From contig NZ_CP177144.1 in the NCBI RefSeq assembly GCF_050389775.1, positions 2,542,001 to 2,606,000 of the forward strand: a stretch of 64,000 nucleotides of DNA. The letters run 5' to 3'. The notes beneath the pieces were generated by a model. That model did not search any database. It was not told the origin of the DNA and saw only the letters and a list, made by a program, of their open reading frames with translations. The position numbers and the translations under genes were made by a program. Positions 37,051 to 46,487 of this stretch are shown piece after piece. Every line of letters starts with the position of its first letter. The stretch's first letter is position 1. Source of the stretch: Marinibacterium sp050389775. Its GTDB lineage: Bacteria; Pseudomonadota; Alphaproteobacteria; Rhodobacterales; Rhodobacteraceae.

Positions 37051-38202
37051 TTATCGTAGCAGATCCACGCTCAGAACCGTCGGAAGATGCTTGGCGATCT
37101 CGTTCCAGGTCTCACCTTCATCCGCGCTGGCATAGACCGAACCGGAATTTGTCCCGAAATAGAGCCCGGCGGTGGCATGGTCGTCGGTGGTCATGGCCTG
37201 CCGCAGCACCGTGAAATAGCAATTTTCCTGCGGCAGCCCGGCCCGCATCGGCGCCCAATCCACCCCGCCATTGCGCGACCGCCAGACCGCCGCGCTGGCC
37301 CCCGGCGGAAACCGCCCGATGGAATCTCCGTTCATTGGCAGGACCCAGATCGTCGCCGGGTCATGGGGATGCACGGCAATCGGAAAACCAAAGGACGAGG
37401 GCAGCCCGTCCGTCACATCGCGCCAGTTCCGCCCGCCGTCCTGGCTGCTCAGCACGCCGTGATGGTTCTGCTGGTACAGCAGGTCGTTCTCGCCCCGGGC
37501 CCGTACCATGTTGTGCACGCACATGCCGACCTCGGTATCGCTGCCGGCCGCCGGATGGTCCGTCGCGGCCCGTCCACAGGCATTGTCGCGCCTGTTGCGC
37601 CGCTCCCAGGTTTGGCCATGGTCTTCGGTGCCAAAGACACCCGCCGCCGAGATCCCGACCCAGCAGCGCGCGGGATCGGTGGGGTGGCGGACAATCGTAT
37701 GCAGGGTCAGCCCCGCGCCGCCGGCCTCCCAGCTGTCCGCCGACGGGTGATCGGTCAGCCCGTCCAGGCGCGCCCAGCTTGCGCCGCCATCATCGCTGCA
37801 GAGCAACATGGCCGGACGCGTGCCGGCCAGCAGGCGCCCATGGGCCATGGACAGCGACCAGACGGAATCGAACTGGCCGGTGAAGGGGCCGGGCGGCAGC
37901 GGGGTCATGCCAAGTGTCTGGGCCAGCTCGGGATTGTCCCGCAGGAACCCATCGGCCTCGCCATCCGAGAGCTTGGCCAGCGTCCAGGTCTCGCCTCGGT
38001 CGGTAGACCGCCAGACACCCGCGCCGGTCCAGCCGCCGCCTCCCGCGGCCCAGATGCACCCGGCCGCCTTGTCGCCGGTCATGTGGTTGATCGGCCAGAG
38101 ATCGCAGAAGGGCCCACGCAATGTCCAGCCCCGGCGATCAGGGCTGTCGAGCAGAAAGGCGCCCTTGGTCGTGCCGATCAGTAGCGTGACGTCCTGGTCC
38201 AT
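37051..38202 (-). CDS. BNR/sialidase-like beta-propeller protein
   Basis: A 383-residue protein with repeated Asp-box (BNR) motifs: STDRGETWT, SDDGGASWA, TEDHGQTWE, SQDGGRNWR, SRNGGVDWA and SADEGETWN, spaced about 50-70 residues, as in sialidase-like and VPS10-type propellers. It has no signal peptide and begins MDQDVTLLIGTTKGAF, a start common in bacterial WD40/YVTN/BNR-like proteins of unknown function. The ATG at 38202 has AGGGGG upstream. It faces the rRNA operon, sits between 5S and tRNA-fMet, and ends only 16 bases past the rRNA terminator. The function is unknown; sialidase activity is not implied by BNR repeats alone. Confidence 0.82.
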   Translation of the reverse strand: MDQDVTLLIGTTKGAFLLDSPDRRGWTLRGPFCDLWPINHMTGDKAAGCIWAAGGGGWTGAGVWRSTDRGETWTLAKLSDGEADGFLRDNPELAQTLGMTPLPPGPFTGQFDSVWSLSMAHGRLLAGTRPAMLLCSDDGGASWARLDGLTDHPSADSWEAGGAGLTLHTIVRHPTDPARCWVGISAAGVFGTEDHGQTWERRNRRDNACGRAATDHPAAGSDTEVGMCVHNMVRARGENDLLYQQNHHGVLSSQDGGRNWRDVTDGLPSSFGFPIAVHPHDPATIWVLPMNGDSIGRFPPGASAAVWRSRNGGVDWAPMRAGLPQENCYFTVLRQAMTTDDHATAGLYFGTNSGSVYASADEGETWNEIAKHLPTVLSVDLLR

Positions 38203-38364
38203 GCGAGCCCCCTGGAACCGCCGAAAGCCTGGGCGCGATGATAACACGCCGCGCCGCTTCTGTCGTGGGAACCGTGGCCGGCAGGGCAGGGGGTGAGGAT
38301 GTCATAATTTCCTTACAGATGCCCTTGCCTTCCCCGCGCCGGGGGCATAGCTAGGCGTCATTGG

Positions 38365-38441
<77 letters not shown>

Positions 38442-38450
38442 ATAAACAGA

Positions 38451-38480
38451 AAACGCCCCGCGTCTTCGCCCGGGGCGTTT
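38451..38480. terminator. Bidirectional terminator after tRNA-fMet
   Basis: AAACGCCCCG (38451-38460) and CGGGGCGTTT (38471-38480) form a perfect 10-bp stem with A/T flanks on both strands. It serves tRNA-fMet and the facing cupin gene. Confidence 0.75.
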
Positions 38481-38557
38481 CTGCATTCAGGGGCCTTGAA
38501 CAACCCGAGCCCGACGCGGAAGGGCAAACCTTGCCGCGCCTTCACCCGGTCTGGCCC

Positions 38558-39763
38558 TCACCGTGGCAAACAGCCGGCCGCCGTCGTGTATTCGGCATCT
38601 GACAGTTTCTCCATCCAGGTCACCGCAGAGCCGTCCACCGCTTCGGACAGCGCGATATGGGCCATCGGCCCGTCGGCCGACGCTCCGTGCCAATGGCGGG
38701 CGGCGGGCGGGATCATGACGAAATCGCCCGGGCCGGCGCTGACCACCTCCTGGCCCTCGATCTGCACCAGCGCACAGCCTTCGGTGACATACAGCGTCTG
38801 GCCCAGCGGATGGGTGTGCCACGCCGTATGGGCGCCGGCGTCAAAGCGCACCAGGCCGCCGCCCAACCGTGCCGCGCCGGGGGCCGAGAACAGCGGGCCG
38901 ACGGTCACGGTGCCGGTAAAGGTGGCCTCGGGCCCGGCAAAGGTTTCACCATCGGCGCGCACGACCGACAATTCGGTCAGCTCGGGGGCGGGGGCCGCAT
39001 CGGCTCGGGCTTCGAAGACCGCGCGCATCGGGCCGACGGCCGAAAAGGCCCGGGGCCAGCCGGTGTAATAGGCCAGGTGGCGCACCATCTCGGCGGCCTC
39101 GTCGCGGGTCAGCCCGGCATCCATGGCCCGGCCCAGGTGATAGCCCAGCTGTTCGGCCTGGCCCATGGCCACCAGCCCGGCCACGGTGACCAGGCTGCGA
39201 TCGCGCGGGGCCAGCCCGCCGCGCAGCCAGAGATCGGCAAAGAGCACGTCATCGGTGTCATCGGCCAAGCCCGGCGCAAAGGGCCGTGCGTTGCGGTCGA
39301 CCGAGGCCGCCCGGGCGGCTTCCTGGGGGGCGTCTGGCGTCAGCGGCGTGGCCCGCGTGTCGATCTCGACACGGATGCCCCGGGCGTCAAAGACCTCCTT
39401 CAGCTCGTAGACCGAAGAGATCGCCACCGGCCAGCCGGCGTAGAAGGCCAGGTGGGTGACCAGTTCGGAGAGTTCCTCGGGCGTCACGCCATTGTCCAGC
39501 GCCCGGCCCATGTGGCCGCGCACCTGGGCGATGCGCCCGCCGGCCACCAGCGCCGAGACCGTTGTCAGCGACCGGTCGCGGGCCGACAGGCTGTCGGCAT
39601 CGGGCCAGACCGCGCCAAAGAGCACATCGTCGGTATAGCGGCCGAGCTGCGGCGCCACCTGATAGACCGCATCCGGGGCGATCCCGCCTTCGGGCCGGGT
39701 CTGGGCGTCGGCCGCGGTCATTGCGGTGGCCACGGTCATGGCGGTTGCGATCTTCTTCATCAT
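38558..39763 (-). CDS. Exported double carboxymuconolactone decarboxylase-like protein with cupin
   Basis: A 401-residue protein with a signal peptide (MKKIATAMTVATAMTAADA), two carboxymuconolactone decarboxylase-like (AhpD-fold) domains at about residues 45-125 and 180-255, and a C-terminal cupin at about 285-390 with metal ligands in HTAWHTHPLGQ and the glutamate of VTEGC. The two CMD domains are internal repeats (ARDRSLTTVSALVAGG and PRDRSLVTVAGLVAMG) and lack the CxxC of AhpD, so a peroxidase role is unlikely. Start could be 39763 or the adjacent ATG at 39760; GGAG spacing favours 39760. Secreted CMD-cupin fusions are known but have no assigned reaction. Confidence 0.84.
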   Translation of the reverse strand: MMKKIATAMTVATAMTAADAQTRPEGGIAPDAVYQVAPQLGRYTDDVLFGAVWPDADSLSARDRSLTTVSALVAGGRIAQVRGHMGRALDNGVTPEELSELVTHLAFYAGWPVAISSVYELKEVFDARGIRVEIDTRATPLTPDAPQEAARAASVDRNARPFAPGLADDTDDVLFADLWLRGGLAPRDRSLVTVAGLVAMGQAEQLGYHLGRAMDAGLTRDEAAEMVRHLAYYTGWPRAFSAVGPMRAVFEARADAAPAPELTELSVVRADGETFAGPEATFTGTVTVGPLFSAPGAARLGGGLVRFDAGAHTAWHTHPLGQTLYVTEGCALVQIEGQEVVSAGPGDFVMIPPAARHWHGASADGPMAHIALSEAVDGSAVTWMEKLSDAEYTTAAGCLPR

Positions 39764-40139
39764 CGTCTCCTTGGCTGGGGCGAGGGTGCCTGCTGTCAGA
39801 GATCGGGCCGATTGCCCCGGAGTTAAGGCCGCTCCGGGGGATTGTAGTAATGCTGGTGGTTCATCAATCGACGCGGCGCTTTGTACTCACGAATATGTCA
39901 TCGCATTGCCCAGCTGAGCCCCGCCGCCCGTGCAGGTGCGGCAAATCTTTCGCAAGTGCGGCGCAGGTTTTCACATATATGTAGTTTCGCCCTCCGAAGC
40001 CCGGGCCGGAAGGGGCCAGCGTTTCACACTTGTGAAACTGAAATGCATGAACGGGTTTCCTTTTGACAGCGGCGCGGCGATGGCGCGAGATCGGGACACA
40101 CGGGCGGAGTGGAGGCCGCCCCGGTGGGAGGAGTACCCG
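39764..40139. other. Divergent promoter region upstream of the catabolic island
   Basis: A 376-bp, locally AT-richer spacer between the cupin gene and the acyl-CoA ligase gene. It contains the palindrome at 40021 and a degenerate relative, TTCAC-ATAT-ATGTA, at 39970-39983. The long open frame reaching back to 39930 is not supported as coding; the ligase start is at 40140. Confidence 0.5.
40021..40038. promoter_or_regulatory. IclR-type operator GTTTCACA-CT-TGTGAAAC
   Basis: A perfect inverted repeat of 8-bp arms containing TTCAC-N4-GTGAA, 101 bases before the ligase ATG. The same TTCAC-N4-GTGAA lies 24 bases before the iclR start at 49086. This shared site links the operon to that regulator. 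Confidence 0.6.
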
Positions 40140-41768
40140 ATGCGTGGCCTGATGCAGGACCGCCAATTGCTCGTGTCGTCATTGATCGAGCATGCCGGTC
40201 GTTATCACCCTGATGTCGAGATCGTGTCGCGGACCTGCGAAGGCCCGACCGTCCGGCAAACCTATCGCGGCCTGGCCGACCGGGCGCGTCAACTGGCCCG
40301 GGCACTGATCGCCCTGGGCGTGAAACCGGGCGACCGGGTGGCTACACTGGCCTGGAACACCCATCGCCATCTCGAGCTCTACTTTGCGGTCTCGGGCATC
40401 GGCGCGGTGCTGCACACGGTCAACCCGCGGCTGTTTCCCGAACAGATCGCCTATATCGTCAACCATGCCGGCGCGCGGGTGCTAATGTTCGACATCACCT
40501 TCGACGGGCTGGTCGCCGGGCTGCGCCCGGAGCTGGATACGGTCGATACGCTGGTCGCCCTGACCGATGCGGACCACATGGCGGGCATGCCAGAGGGCGC
40601 GCTGTGTTACGAAACGCTGGTGGCCGCCCAGGACAGCGCCTTTGACTGGCCGATGGTCGACGAGGATGCGGCTTCGTCGCTATGTTACACCTCGGGCACG
40701 ACGGGCAATCCCAAGGGCGTGCTCTATTCCCACCGTTCGACGGTTCTGCATGCGATGATGCTGTGCCAGGTTGACGGGCTGGGCCTGTCGCGGCGCGACA
40801 GCACGTTGCTTTGCGTGCCGCTGTTCCATGTCAACGCCTGGGGCATTCCCTATGCCTCGGCCATGTGCGGGGCCAAGCTGGTGCTGCCCGGGCCCAGCCT
40901 GGATGGTGCCAGCCTCTATGACCTGGCCGTGGCCGAGCGCTGTACCTTTTCGCTGGGCGTGCCGACGGTCTGGTTCGGGTTTCTCGACCATGCCGAGGCC
41001 CGGCCCGACGCCCGCGAGGCCCTGTCGTTCCAGCGCATCCTTGTCGGCGGGGCGGCGGCGCCGCGGGCGCTGATCCGCCGGCTGCGGGCGCTGGGGATCG
41101 ACGGGCGCCAGGCCTGGGGCATGACGGAAACCAGCCCGGTGGCCACGGTGGGCAACCTGCTGCCGCGCCATGACGGGCTGGACGAAGACGCGCTGATCGA
41201 CGTGATCTGCTGCGGCGGCCGGCCGGTCTATGGCGTCGAGTTGCGCCACCTGGGCGATGATGGCCAGGTGCTGCCGCGCGACGGGGTCAGCCCGGGCGAA
41301 TTGCAGGTCCGCGGGCCCTGGGTGACATCAGGCTATTTTGGCCAGGATGGCACCGGGCCCGATGATCAGGGCTGGTTCGACACCGGAGACATTGCCACGC
41401 TGGACGCCGATGGGTTCGTGCGCATCACCGACCGGTCGAAGGATGTGATCAAGTCGGGCGGCGAGTGGATTTCCTCGATCGACCTGGAAAACGCGGCCAT
41501 GGCCCATCCCGACGTGGCCGAGGCCGCGGTGATCGGATTGGCCCATCCCAAGTGGCAGGAACGGCCGTTTCTCATTGTCGTGCCCCGCCCGGGGGCCGAA
41601 CGCCGGCCCGAGGCACTGCGCACGTTCCTGGCCGGGCATGTGGCCGGTTGGTGGCTGCCCGATGACATCGCCTATGTCGATGAAATCCCGCACACGGCCA
41701 CGGGCAAGATCCAGAAAACCGCGCTGCGCCAGCAGTTTGCAGATCACGTGCTGCCCGACGCGCGCTGA
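40140..41768 (+). CDS. Acyl-CoA ligase (AMP-forming), medium/long-chain type
   Basis: A 542-residue adenylate-forming enzyme that activates a carboxylic acid with ATP and CoA. Motifs: P-loop YTSGTTGNPKGV from residue 183, WGMTETSP, the hinge DRSKDVIKSGGEWISS (A8), and the acylation lysine in TATGKIQK. The PLFHVNAWGIPY stretch is typical of the fatty-acyl ligase branch near 3-methylmercaptopropionyl-CoA ligases. The ATG at 40140 has GGGAGGAG at good distance. It is the first gene of an eight-gene operon and would activate the acid that the acyl-CoA dehydrogenases then oxidise. Confidence 0.9.
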   Translation: MRGLMQDRQLLVSSLIEHAGRYHPDVEIVSRTCEGPTVRQTYRGLADRARQLARALIALGVKPGDRVATLAWNTHRHLELYFAVSGIGAVLHTVNPRLFPEQIAYIVNHAGARVLMFDITFDGLVAGLRPELDTVDTLVALTDADHMAGMPEGALCYETLVAAQDSAFDWPMVDEDAASSLCYTSGTTGNPKGVLYSHRSTVLHAMMLCQVDGLGLSRRDSTLLCVPLFHVNAWGIPYASAMCGAKLVLPGPSLDGASLYDLAVAERCTFSLGVPTVWFGFLDHAEARPDAREALSFQRILVGGAAAPRALIRRLRALGIDGRQAWGMTETSPVATVGNLLPRHDGLDEDALIDVICCGGRPVYGVELRHLGDDGQVLPRDGVSPGELQVRGPWVTSGYFGQDGTGPDDQGWFDTGDIATLDADGFVRITDRSKDVIKSGGEWISSIDLENAAMAHPDVAEAAVIGLAHPKWQERPFLIVVPRPGAERRPEALRTFLAGHVAGWWLPDDIAYVDEIPHTATGKIQKTALRQQFADHVLPDAR

Positions 41769-41800
41769 GCGCCACGGGGCGGCAGAGGAAGGGGGGAGAG

Positions 41801-43015
41801 ATGACCGGATTGACGCTGGAAGACGAGGATGGCGGGCTGGCCTTGCTGCGCGAGAGCGTGGCGGGGTTTGCCGAGCGGCACGGCGGGGTCGCGGGCTTTC
41901 GCCGCCGCCGGGCGGCCGGGGCGGACCTGGACCGGGCGACCTGGACGGCCATGGCCGAGGCCGGATGGCTGGGCCTGCTGCTGCCCGAGGATCTGGGCGG
42001 TGCCGGGCTGGGCCTGGCCGAACAGGCAGTGCTGAGCGAGGCCCTGGGCCGGGCGCTGATCACCGAGCCGCTGGCCCAGCTGGCGGTTCTGGGCGGCACG
42101 TTGCTGGCCGGGCTGGGCGAGGGCGCCGAACGCCGGCGGCTGGCCGAGGGTCTGGCCGGTGGCACGGCGCTGGTCGTGCCGGCCTGGCAAGGGCCCGATG
42201 GCGCGCCGGCGCCGGTGACGGCCACGGCCGAGGGTGATGGTTATCGGCTGACCGGCCGGTTGCATTTCCTGCCGTTGGGCGCGTCGGCCACCGACCTGGT
42301 CGTGCTGGCCCGGGCCGGAGGCGAGGACCTGCTGATCAGCCTGCCTGCCGGGGCGCCGGGCCTGCGGATCGAGACCCGGCCGACGCTGGACGGCGGCCAG
42401 ATGGGCACGCTGCACCTGGACGATGCCGCCGCCGGGCCCGGGGCGCTGCTGGCCGGGGGCAACAGCGTCGGCGCGGCGCTGGATCGGGCGGTATCCGTGA
42501 CCCGGCTGGCCCTGGCCGCCGAGATGGCCGGCATTGCCACCCGGGCGATCGCCGACACCATCGCCTTTACCCGGCAACGGGTTCAGTTCGGCCGGCCGAT
42601 CGCGGCGTTCCAGGTCGTGCAGCACCGGCTGGTCGACATGTGGTCGGATGCCGAATTCGCCTGTGCGGCGGTGGTCAACGCCGTGGAGCGCGCGGCCGAG
42701 GCGGGCGGCCCGGTCGGCGGCCCGGCATATGCCATGGCCGATGGTATGGCCGGTGACCCGGCGCACGACATGACCGACGACATGATGACCGACGACATGG
42801 CGGGGGCGCTGGCCGTGCTGGCCGCCAAGGCCCGGGCCGGGGATGCGGCGGTGTCGATCACCCGCCGGGCGATCCACCTGCACGGGGCCATGGGCTTTAC
42901 CGACGAATGCGACATCGGGCTGTTCATGAAACGCGCCGTCGCCCTGAACGCAACCCTGGGCCAGCCCGACGCGCTGCGCCTGCAATTCGTGGCACGCGAA
43001 CGCGCCGCCGCCTGA
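41801..43015 (+). CDS. Acyl-CoA dehydrogenase, subunit-like copy 1
   Basis: A 404-residue flavoprotein of the acyl-CoA dehydrogenase family. The middle beta domain is weak in the usual motif, but the C-terminal helical part keeps RVQFGRPIAAFQVVQHRLVDM and HLHGAMGFTDECDIGLFMKRA. It lacks the usual final helix with the catalytic glutamate. A 30-residue Met/Asp-rich insert (about residues 305-335, bases 42712-42805) contains repeats such as DMTDDMMTDDM and looks like a local expansion. Small, non-standard copies like this pair with a second dehydrogenase in steroid and side-chain degradation to form a mixed tetramer. Pairing with the gene at 43807 is inferred. Confidence 0.85.
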   Translation: MTGLTLEDEDGGLALLRESVAGFAERHGGVAGFRRRRAAGADLDRATWTAMAEAGWLGLLLPEDLGGAGLGLAEQAVLSEALGRALITEPLAQLAVLGGTLLAGLGEGAERRRLAEGLAGGTALVVPAWQGPDGAPAPVTATAEGDGYRLTGRLHFLPLGASATDLVVLARAGGEDLLISLPAGAPGLRIETRPTLDGGQMGTLHLDDAAAGPGALLAGGNSVGAALDRAVSVTRLALAAEMAGIATRAIADTIAFTRQRVQFGRPIAAFQVVQHRLVDMWSDAEFACAAVVNAVERAAEAGGPVGGPAYAMADGMAGDPAHDMTDDMMTDDMAGALAVLAAKARAGDAAVSITRRAIHLHGAMGFTDECDIGLFMKRAVALNATLGQPDALRLQFVARERAAA

Positions 43016-43027
43016 AAGGACCCTGCC

Positions 43028-43807
43028 TTGGACACCTCCCTGATCAGGACCGACATCACCGATCATGTCGCCACCGTCACGCTGGACAACGCGCCGGTCA
43101 ACGCCCAGTCGAAGGATTTCATGGAAGAGCTGATCTCGGTCTTCGACGAGCTGAACGCCACCCCGGGCGTGCGCGCCGTGGTGCTGACCGGCAACGGCAA
43201 GTGCTTCTCGGCCGGGGCCGACATCAAGGGCCGGTCGAAACAGGCGGAATGGGCCCCGGGCGAGGTCTATCGCCACCTGCGCCGGGCCCGCGAGGTGGGC
43301 TTCGTGATCATGGAGATGAACATTCCCGTCATCGCCGCGGTCAACGGCCCGGCCCTGGGCGCGGGGATGGGGCTGGCGATCTGTTCCGACATCATCGTGG
43401 CCTCGACCAACGCGGTCTTCGGCCTGCCGGAAATCGACATCGGCCTGATGGGCGGCGTGCGCCACACGATGCGTGTCTTTCCCGTCGGCCTGACCCGGCG
43501 CATGGTGCTGACCGGCTACCGGGTGCCGGCCGAAGAGCTCTATCGCCGCGGCCTGATCGAGGCCTGCGTCGCGCCCGAGGCACTGATGCCCACGGCGATG
43601 GACATGGCCCGGTCGATGGCCTCGAAGAGCCCGACGGCCATCCGCCTGGCCAAGCGCGCGCTGAACACGGTCGAGACGATGGGCCTGAAGGACGGCTATC
43701 GCTTCGAGCAGAACCTGACCGTCGAGATGACCCACCATCCCGACAGCAAGGAAGCCATGGCGGCCTTTCTCGAAAAGCGGCCGGCGGTCTTCGGGGATGA
43801 CGCGTGA
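43028..43807 (+). CDS. Enoyl-CoA hydratase/isomerase family protein
   Basis: A 259-residue crotonase-fold enzyme. The oxyanion hole is formed by GKCFSAGADIKG (residues about 57-68) and by NGPALGAGMGLAICSD (about 105-120). At the catalytic positions, LPEIDIGLMGG supplies a glutamate. The start is TTG at 43028, chosen because AAAGGA lies 8 bases upstream and the family begins there. It hydrates the enoyl-CoA made by the dehydrogenases around it. Confidence 0.88.
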   Translation: MDTSLIRTDITDHVATVTLDNAPVNAQSKDFMEELISVFDELNATPGVRAVVLTGNGKCFSAGADIKGRSKQAEWAPGEVYRHLRRAREVGFVIMEMNIPVIAAVNGPALGAGMGLAICSDIIVASTNAVFGLPEIDIGLMGGVRHTMRVFPVGLTRRMVLTGYRVPAEELYRRGLIEACVAPEALMPTAMDMARSMASKSPTAIRLAKRALNTVETMGLKDGYRFEQNLTVEMTHHPDSKEAMAAFLEKRPAVFGDDA

Positions 43808-44970
43808 TGGCCGGGCAGCAGGACTGGAACGCGCTGAGCGACGGTGACTTCCGGGCGATCTTTCGCGACTGGGTCGAGGAGAACTGCCCCGCCCACCTGC
43901 GGTTCATGCGCAACCAGCGGCCGGTCTTCGACGAGGTGGCCGAATGGTATCACCTGCTGGCCGAAAAGGGCTGGCTGTCGCCGGTCTGGCCGCAGGAATA
44001 CGGGGGCATGGGCCTCGATGCGGGCAAGCACATCGTCTATGTCGAGGAATGGGCCCGGCTGGGCTGTCCGCGCATCCCCGATCACGGCATCGGCCTGACC
44101 GGCCCGCTGCTGATCCGCCATGGCAGCCAGGCCCAGAAGGATTACTTCCTGCCGCGCATCCTGAGCGGCGAACATGTCTGGTGCCAGGGCTATTCCGAGC
44201 CCGGCGCCGGGTCGGACCTGGCCAGCCTGCGCACGGCCGCCGTGCGCGACGGCGACGATTTCATCGTCAACGGCCAGAAGATCTGGACCACGCTGGCCCA
44301 TTGCGCCAACTGGATCCTGCTGCTGGTGCGCACGACGACCGATCCCGAGCGGCGCCAGAAGGGCATCACCGTGCTGCTGGCCGACATGAGCGATCCGGGG
44401 GTCAGCGTCCGGCCGATCCCGAACCTGCGCCAGGAAGCCGATTTCTGCGAGGTCTTCTTCGACAATGTCCGGGTGCCGGCGGCCAATGTCGTGGGCGAGG
44501 TTGACCAGGGCTGGGCGCTGGCCAAGGCCGTGCTGGGCCACGAGCGGATTTTCCTGGGCGCCCCGTCGCGGCCCGAATATGCCATCCGCCGGCTGGAACG
44601 GCTGGCCCGCGATCGCGGGGCCTTTGACGATCCGGGCTTCGTGGCGCGGTATGCCCGGCTGCGGCTGGATCTCTATGACCTGGGCTCGGCCTTTGAACGG
44701 TTCGCCCGGGTGCTGCGCGCGGGGGGCGAGCTGGGGGCCGATGTGTCGGTGCTCAAGATCTTCTGTTCCGAGCTCTACCAGCGCATCACCGAGGAAATGC
44801 TGACCGTGGCGGGCGAGGAGGCCCGGTGCTGGGACGACCTGATGACGGCCGAGGGCGAGGTCGATGCGATGAACCTCTACCTCGACAGCCGCGCGCCGGC
44901 GATCTTCGGCGGGTCGAACGAGATCCAGCGCGGGGTCCTGGCCAAGGGCGTGCTGGGCCTGCCGTCCTGA
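43807..44970 (+). CDS. Acyl-CoA dehydrogenase, copy 2
   Basis: A 387-residue acyl-CoA dehydrogenase with clear motifs: CQGYSEPGAGSDLASLRT in the middle domain (FAD contact), NGQKIWTT, and the final IFGGSNEIQRGVLAKGVLG. In that last motif the residue matching the medium-chain catalytic glutamate is glycine, so the base must sit elsewhere (as in long-chain and isovaleryl enzymes) or come from the partner subunit. The TGATG overlap with the hydratase gene shows translational coupling. It is likely the FAD-binding partner of the shorter copy at 41801. Confidence 0.88.
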   Translation: MAGQQDWNALSDGDFRAIFRDWVEENCPAHLRFMRNQRPVFDEVAEWYHLLAEKGWLSPVWPQEYGGMGLDAGKHIVYVEEWARLGCPRIPDHGIGLTGPLLIRHGSQAQKDYFLPRILSGEHVWCQGYSEPGAGSDLASLRTAAVRDGDDFIVNGQKIWTTLAHCANWILLLVRTTTDPERRQKGITVLLADMSDPGVSVRPIPNLRQEADFCEVFFDNVRVPAANVVGEVDQGWALAKAVLGHERIFLGAPSRPEYAIRRLERLARDRGAFDDPGFVARYARLRLDLYDLGSAFERFARVLRAGGELGADVSVLKIFCSELYQRITEEMLTVAGEEARCWDDLMTAEGEVDAMNLYLDSRAPAIFGGSNEIQRGVLAKGVLGLPS

Positions 44971-45014
44971 GGACGGCCGGCACAACGAGGCAATCGGCGT
45001 TGGGGGAGGGGACG

Positions 45015-45785
45015 ATGTCCGACGACAAGGAGACGGTCCATGCGCTGGAGGCGCGGGGGATCGGCAAGCATTTCGGGTCCTTCTGGGCCGTCCGCGACGT
45101 GGATCTGAAGGTCCGGCAGGGGTCGATCCATGCGCTGATCGGGCCGAACGGGGCAGGCAAGACAACCTGTTTCAACCTGCTGACCAAGACCCTGCAGCCC
45201 TCGACCGGGCAGATCCTGCTGAACGGCCACGACATCTCGCGGCTGCGCACCAGCGAGGTGGCCCGGCGGGGCATGGTCCGGTCGTTCCAGATCTCGGCCA
45301 TCTTTCCCGACATGACGGTACTGGAAAACGTCCGGGTGGCGTTACAGTCGAACCATGGCGGGGCCTGGCGGTTCTGGGCGCCGCTGTCGTCGATCCACGG
45401 GCTGAACGCCCGGGCCGAGGCGCTTCTCGATGACGTCGGCCTGGCCGATGCGCGCGATCTCAAGGCGGCCGAGCTGTCCTATGGCAAGAAGCGGGCGCTG
45501 GAAATCGCGACGACGCTGGCGCTGGATCCGCAGGTCATGCTGCTGGACGAGCCGACGGCCGGCATGGGCCACGAGGATATCGAGCCGATCACCGCGCTGA
45601 TCCGCAAGGTGTCGCGGGGGCGGACCATCCTGATCGTCGAGCACAACCTGTCGGTGGTCTCGACCCTGTCGGACCGCATCACCGTGCTGCAGGCCGGACA
45701 GGTGTTGATGGAAGGCACCTATGCCGAGGTCTCGGCCGATGAACGGGTCATCGCCGCCTACATGGGAGGAACCGAGGATGCCTGA
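45015..45785 (+). CDS. ABC transporter ATPase, LivG type
   Basis: A 256-residue ATPase. Walker A is GPNGAGKTT near residue 44-52, signature is ELSYGKKRALEIA, Walker B is VMLLDEPTAGMGHED and the switch histidine is in IVEHNLSVV. The ATG at 45015 follows GGGGGAGGGG. It opens the transporter block of the operon; in contrast with the 23-27 kb importer, ATPases come first here and no binding protein gene is included. Confidence 0.89.
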   Translation: MSDDKETVHALEARGIGKHFGSFWAVRDVDLKVRQGSIHALIGPNGAGKTTCFNLLTKTLQPSTGQILLNGHDISRLRTSEVARRGMVRSFQISAIFPDMTVLENVRVALQSNHGGAWRFWAPLSSIHGLNARAEALLDDVGLADARDLKAAELSYGKKRALEIATTLALDPQVMLLDEPTAGMGHEDIEPITALIRKVSRGRTILIVEHNLSVVSTLSDRITVLQAGQVLMEGTYAEVSADERVIAAYMGGTEDA

Positions 45786-46485
45786 CGCACCGCTTCTTCA
45801 AGTGCGCGACCTGTCGGCCTGGTATGCCGAAAGCCAGGCGCTGCAGGGGGTGGGCTTTGACGTGCACCGGGGCGAGCTGGTCACGCTGATCGGGCGCAAC
45901 GGGGCGGGCAAGTCGACCACGCTGCGGTCGATCATGGGCATCGTGCGCAACCGCACTGGCTCGATCCGCTTCGAGGGCCGCGAGCTGATCAACCTGCGCA
46001 CCTACCAGATCGCGCGGGCGGGCATCGCCTGGTGTCCCGAGGAACGCGGCATCTTCGCCTCGCTGTCGGTGCGCGAGAACCTGTCGCTGCCGCCGGTCCT
46101 GATGGACGGCGGGATGAGCGACGAAGCCCTGCTGGACACCTTTCCCAACCTGCGGGCCCGGGCAACGTCGGGCGGGATGAGCCTGTCGGGTGGCGAACAG
46201 CAGATGCTGGCCATCGCGCGCATCCTGCGCAACGGCGCGCGCTTCCTGCTGCTCGACGAGCCCAGCGAAGGCCTGGCCCCGGTGGTGGTCAAGGAGATCG
46301 GCAACCAGATCCGCCGGCTCAAGGCCCAGGGCTACACGATCCTGCTGGTCGAGCAGAACCTCAACTTCGCCCGGTCCGTGGCCGATCGCTACGTGGTGAT
46401 CGAACACGGGCAGGTCGTGGACCAGCTGAACAACGACGACCTGGCCGCCGATGCGGACCGGGTGCGGACCTACCTGGGAGTATGA
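45778..46485 (+). CDS. ABC transporter ATPase, LivF type
   Basis: A 235-residue ATPase. Walker A is GRNGAGKST, signature SLSGGEQQMLAIARIL, Walker B FLLLDEPSEGLAP, and LVEQNLN replaces the switch histidine with asparagine, as is common in LivF proteins. It overlaps the LivG-type gene by 8 bases with GGAGGAACCGAGG as ribosome site. Confidence 0.89.
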   Translation: MPDAPLLQVRDLSAWYAESQALQGVGFDVHRGELVTLIGRNGAGKSTTLRSIMGIVRNRTGSIRFEGRELINLRTYQIARAGIAWCPEERGIFASLSVRENLSLPPVLMDGGMSDEALLDTFPNLRARATSGGMSLSGGEQQMLAIARILRNGARFLLLDEPSEGLAPVVVKEIGNQIRRLKAQGYTILLVEQNLNFARSVADRYVVIEHGQVVDQLNNDDLAADADRVRTYLGV

Positions 46486-46487
46486 CG

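Noticed and set aside
37051..38202. True sialidase
   Set aside because: Asp-box repeats are present, but the arginine triad and RIP motif of sialidases are not evident and no signal peptide is seen.
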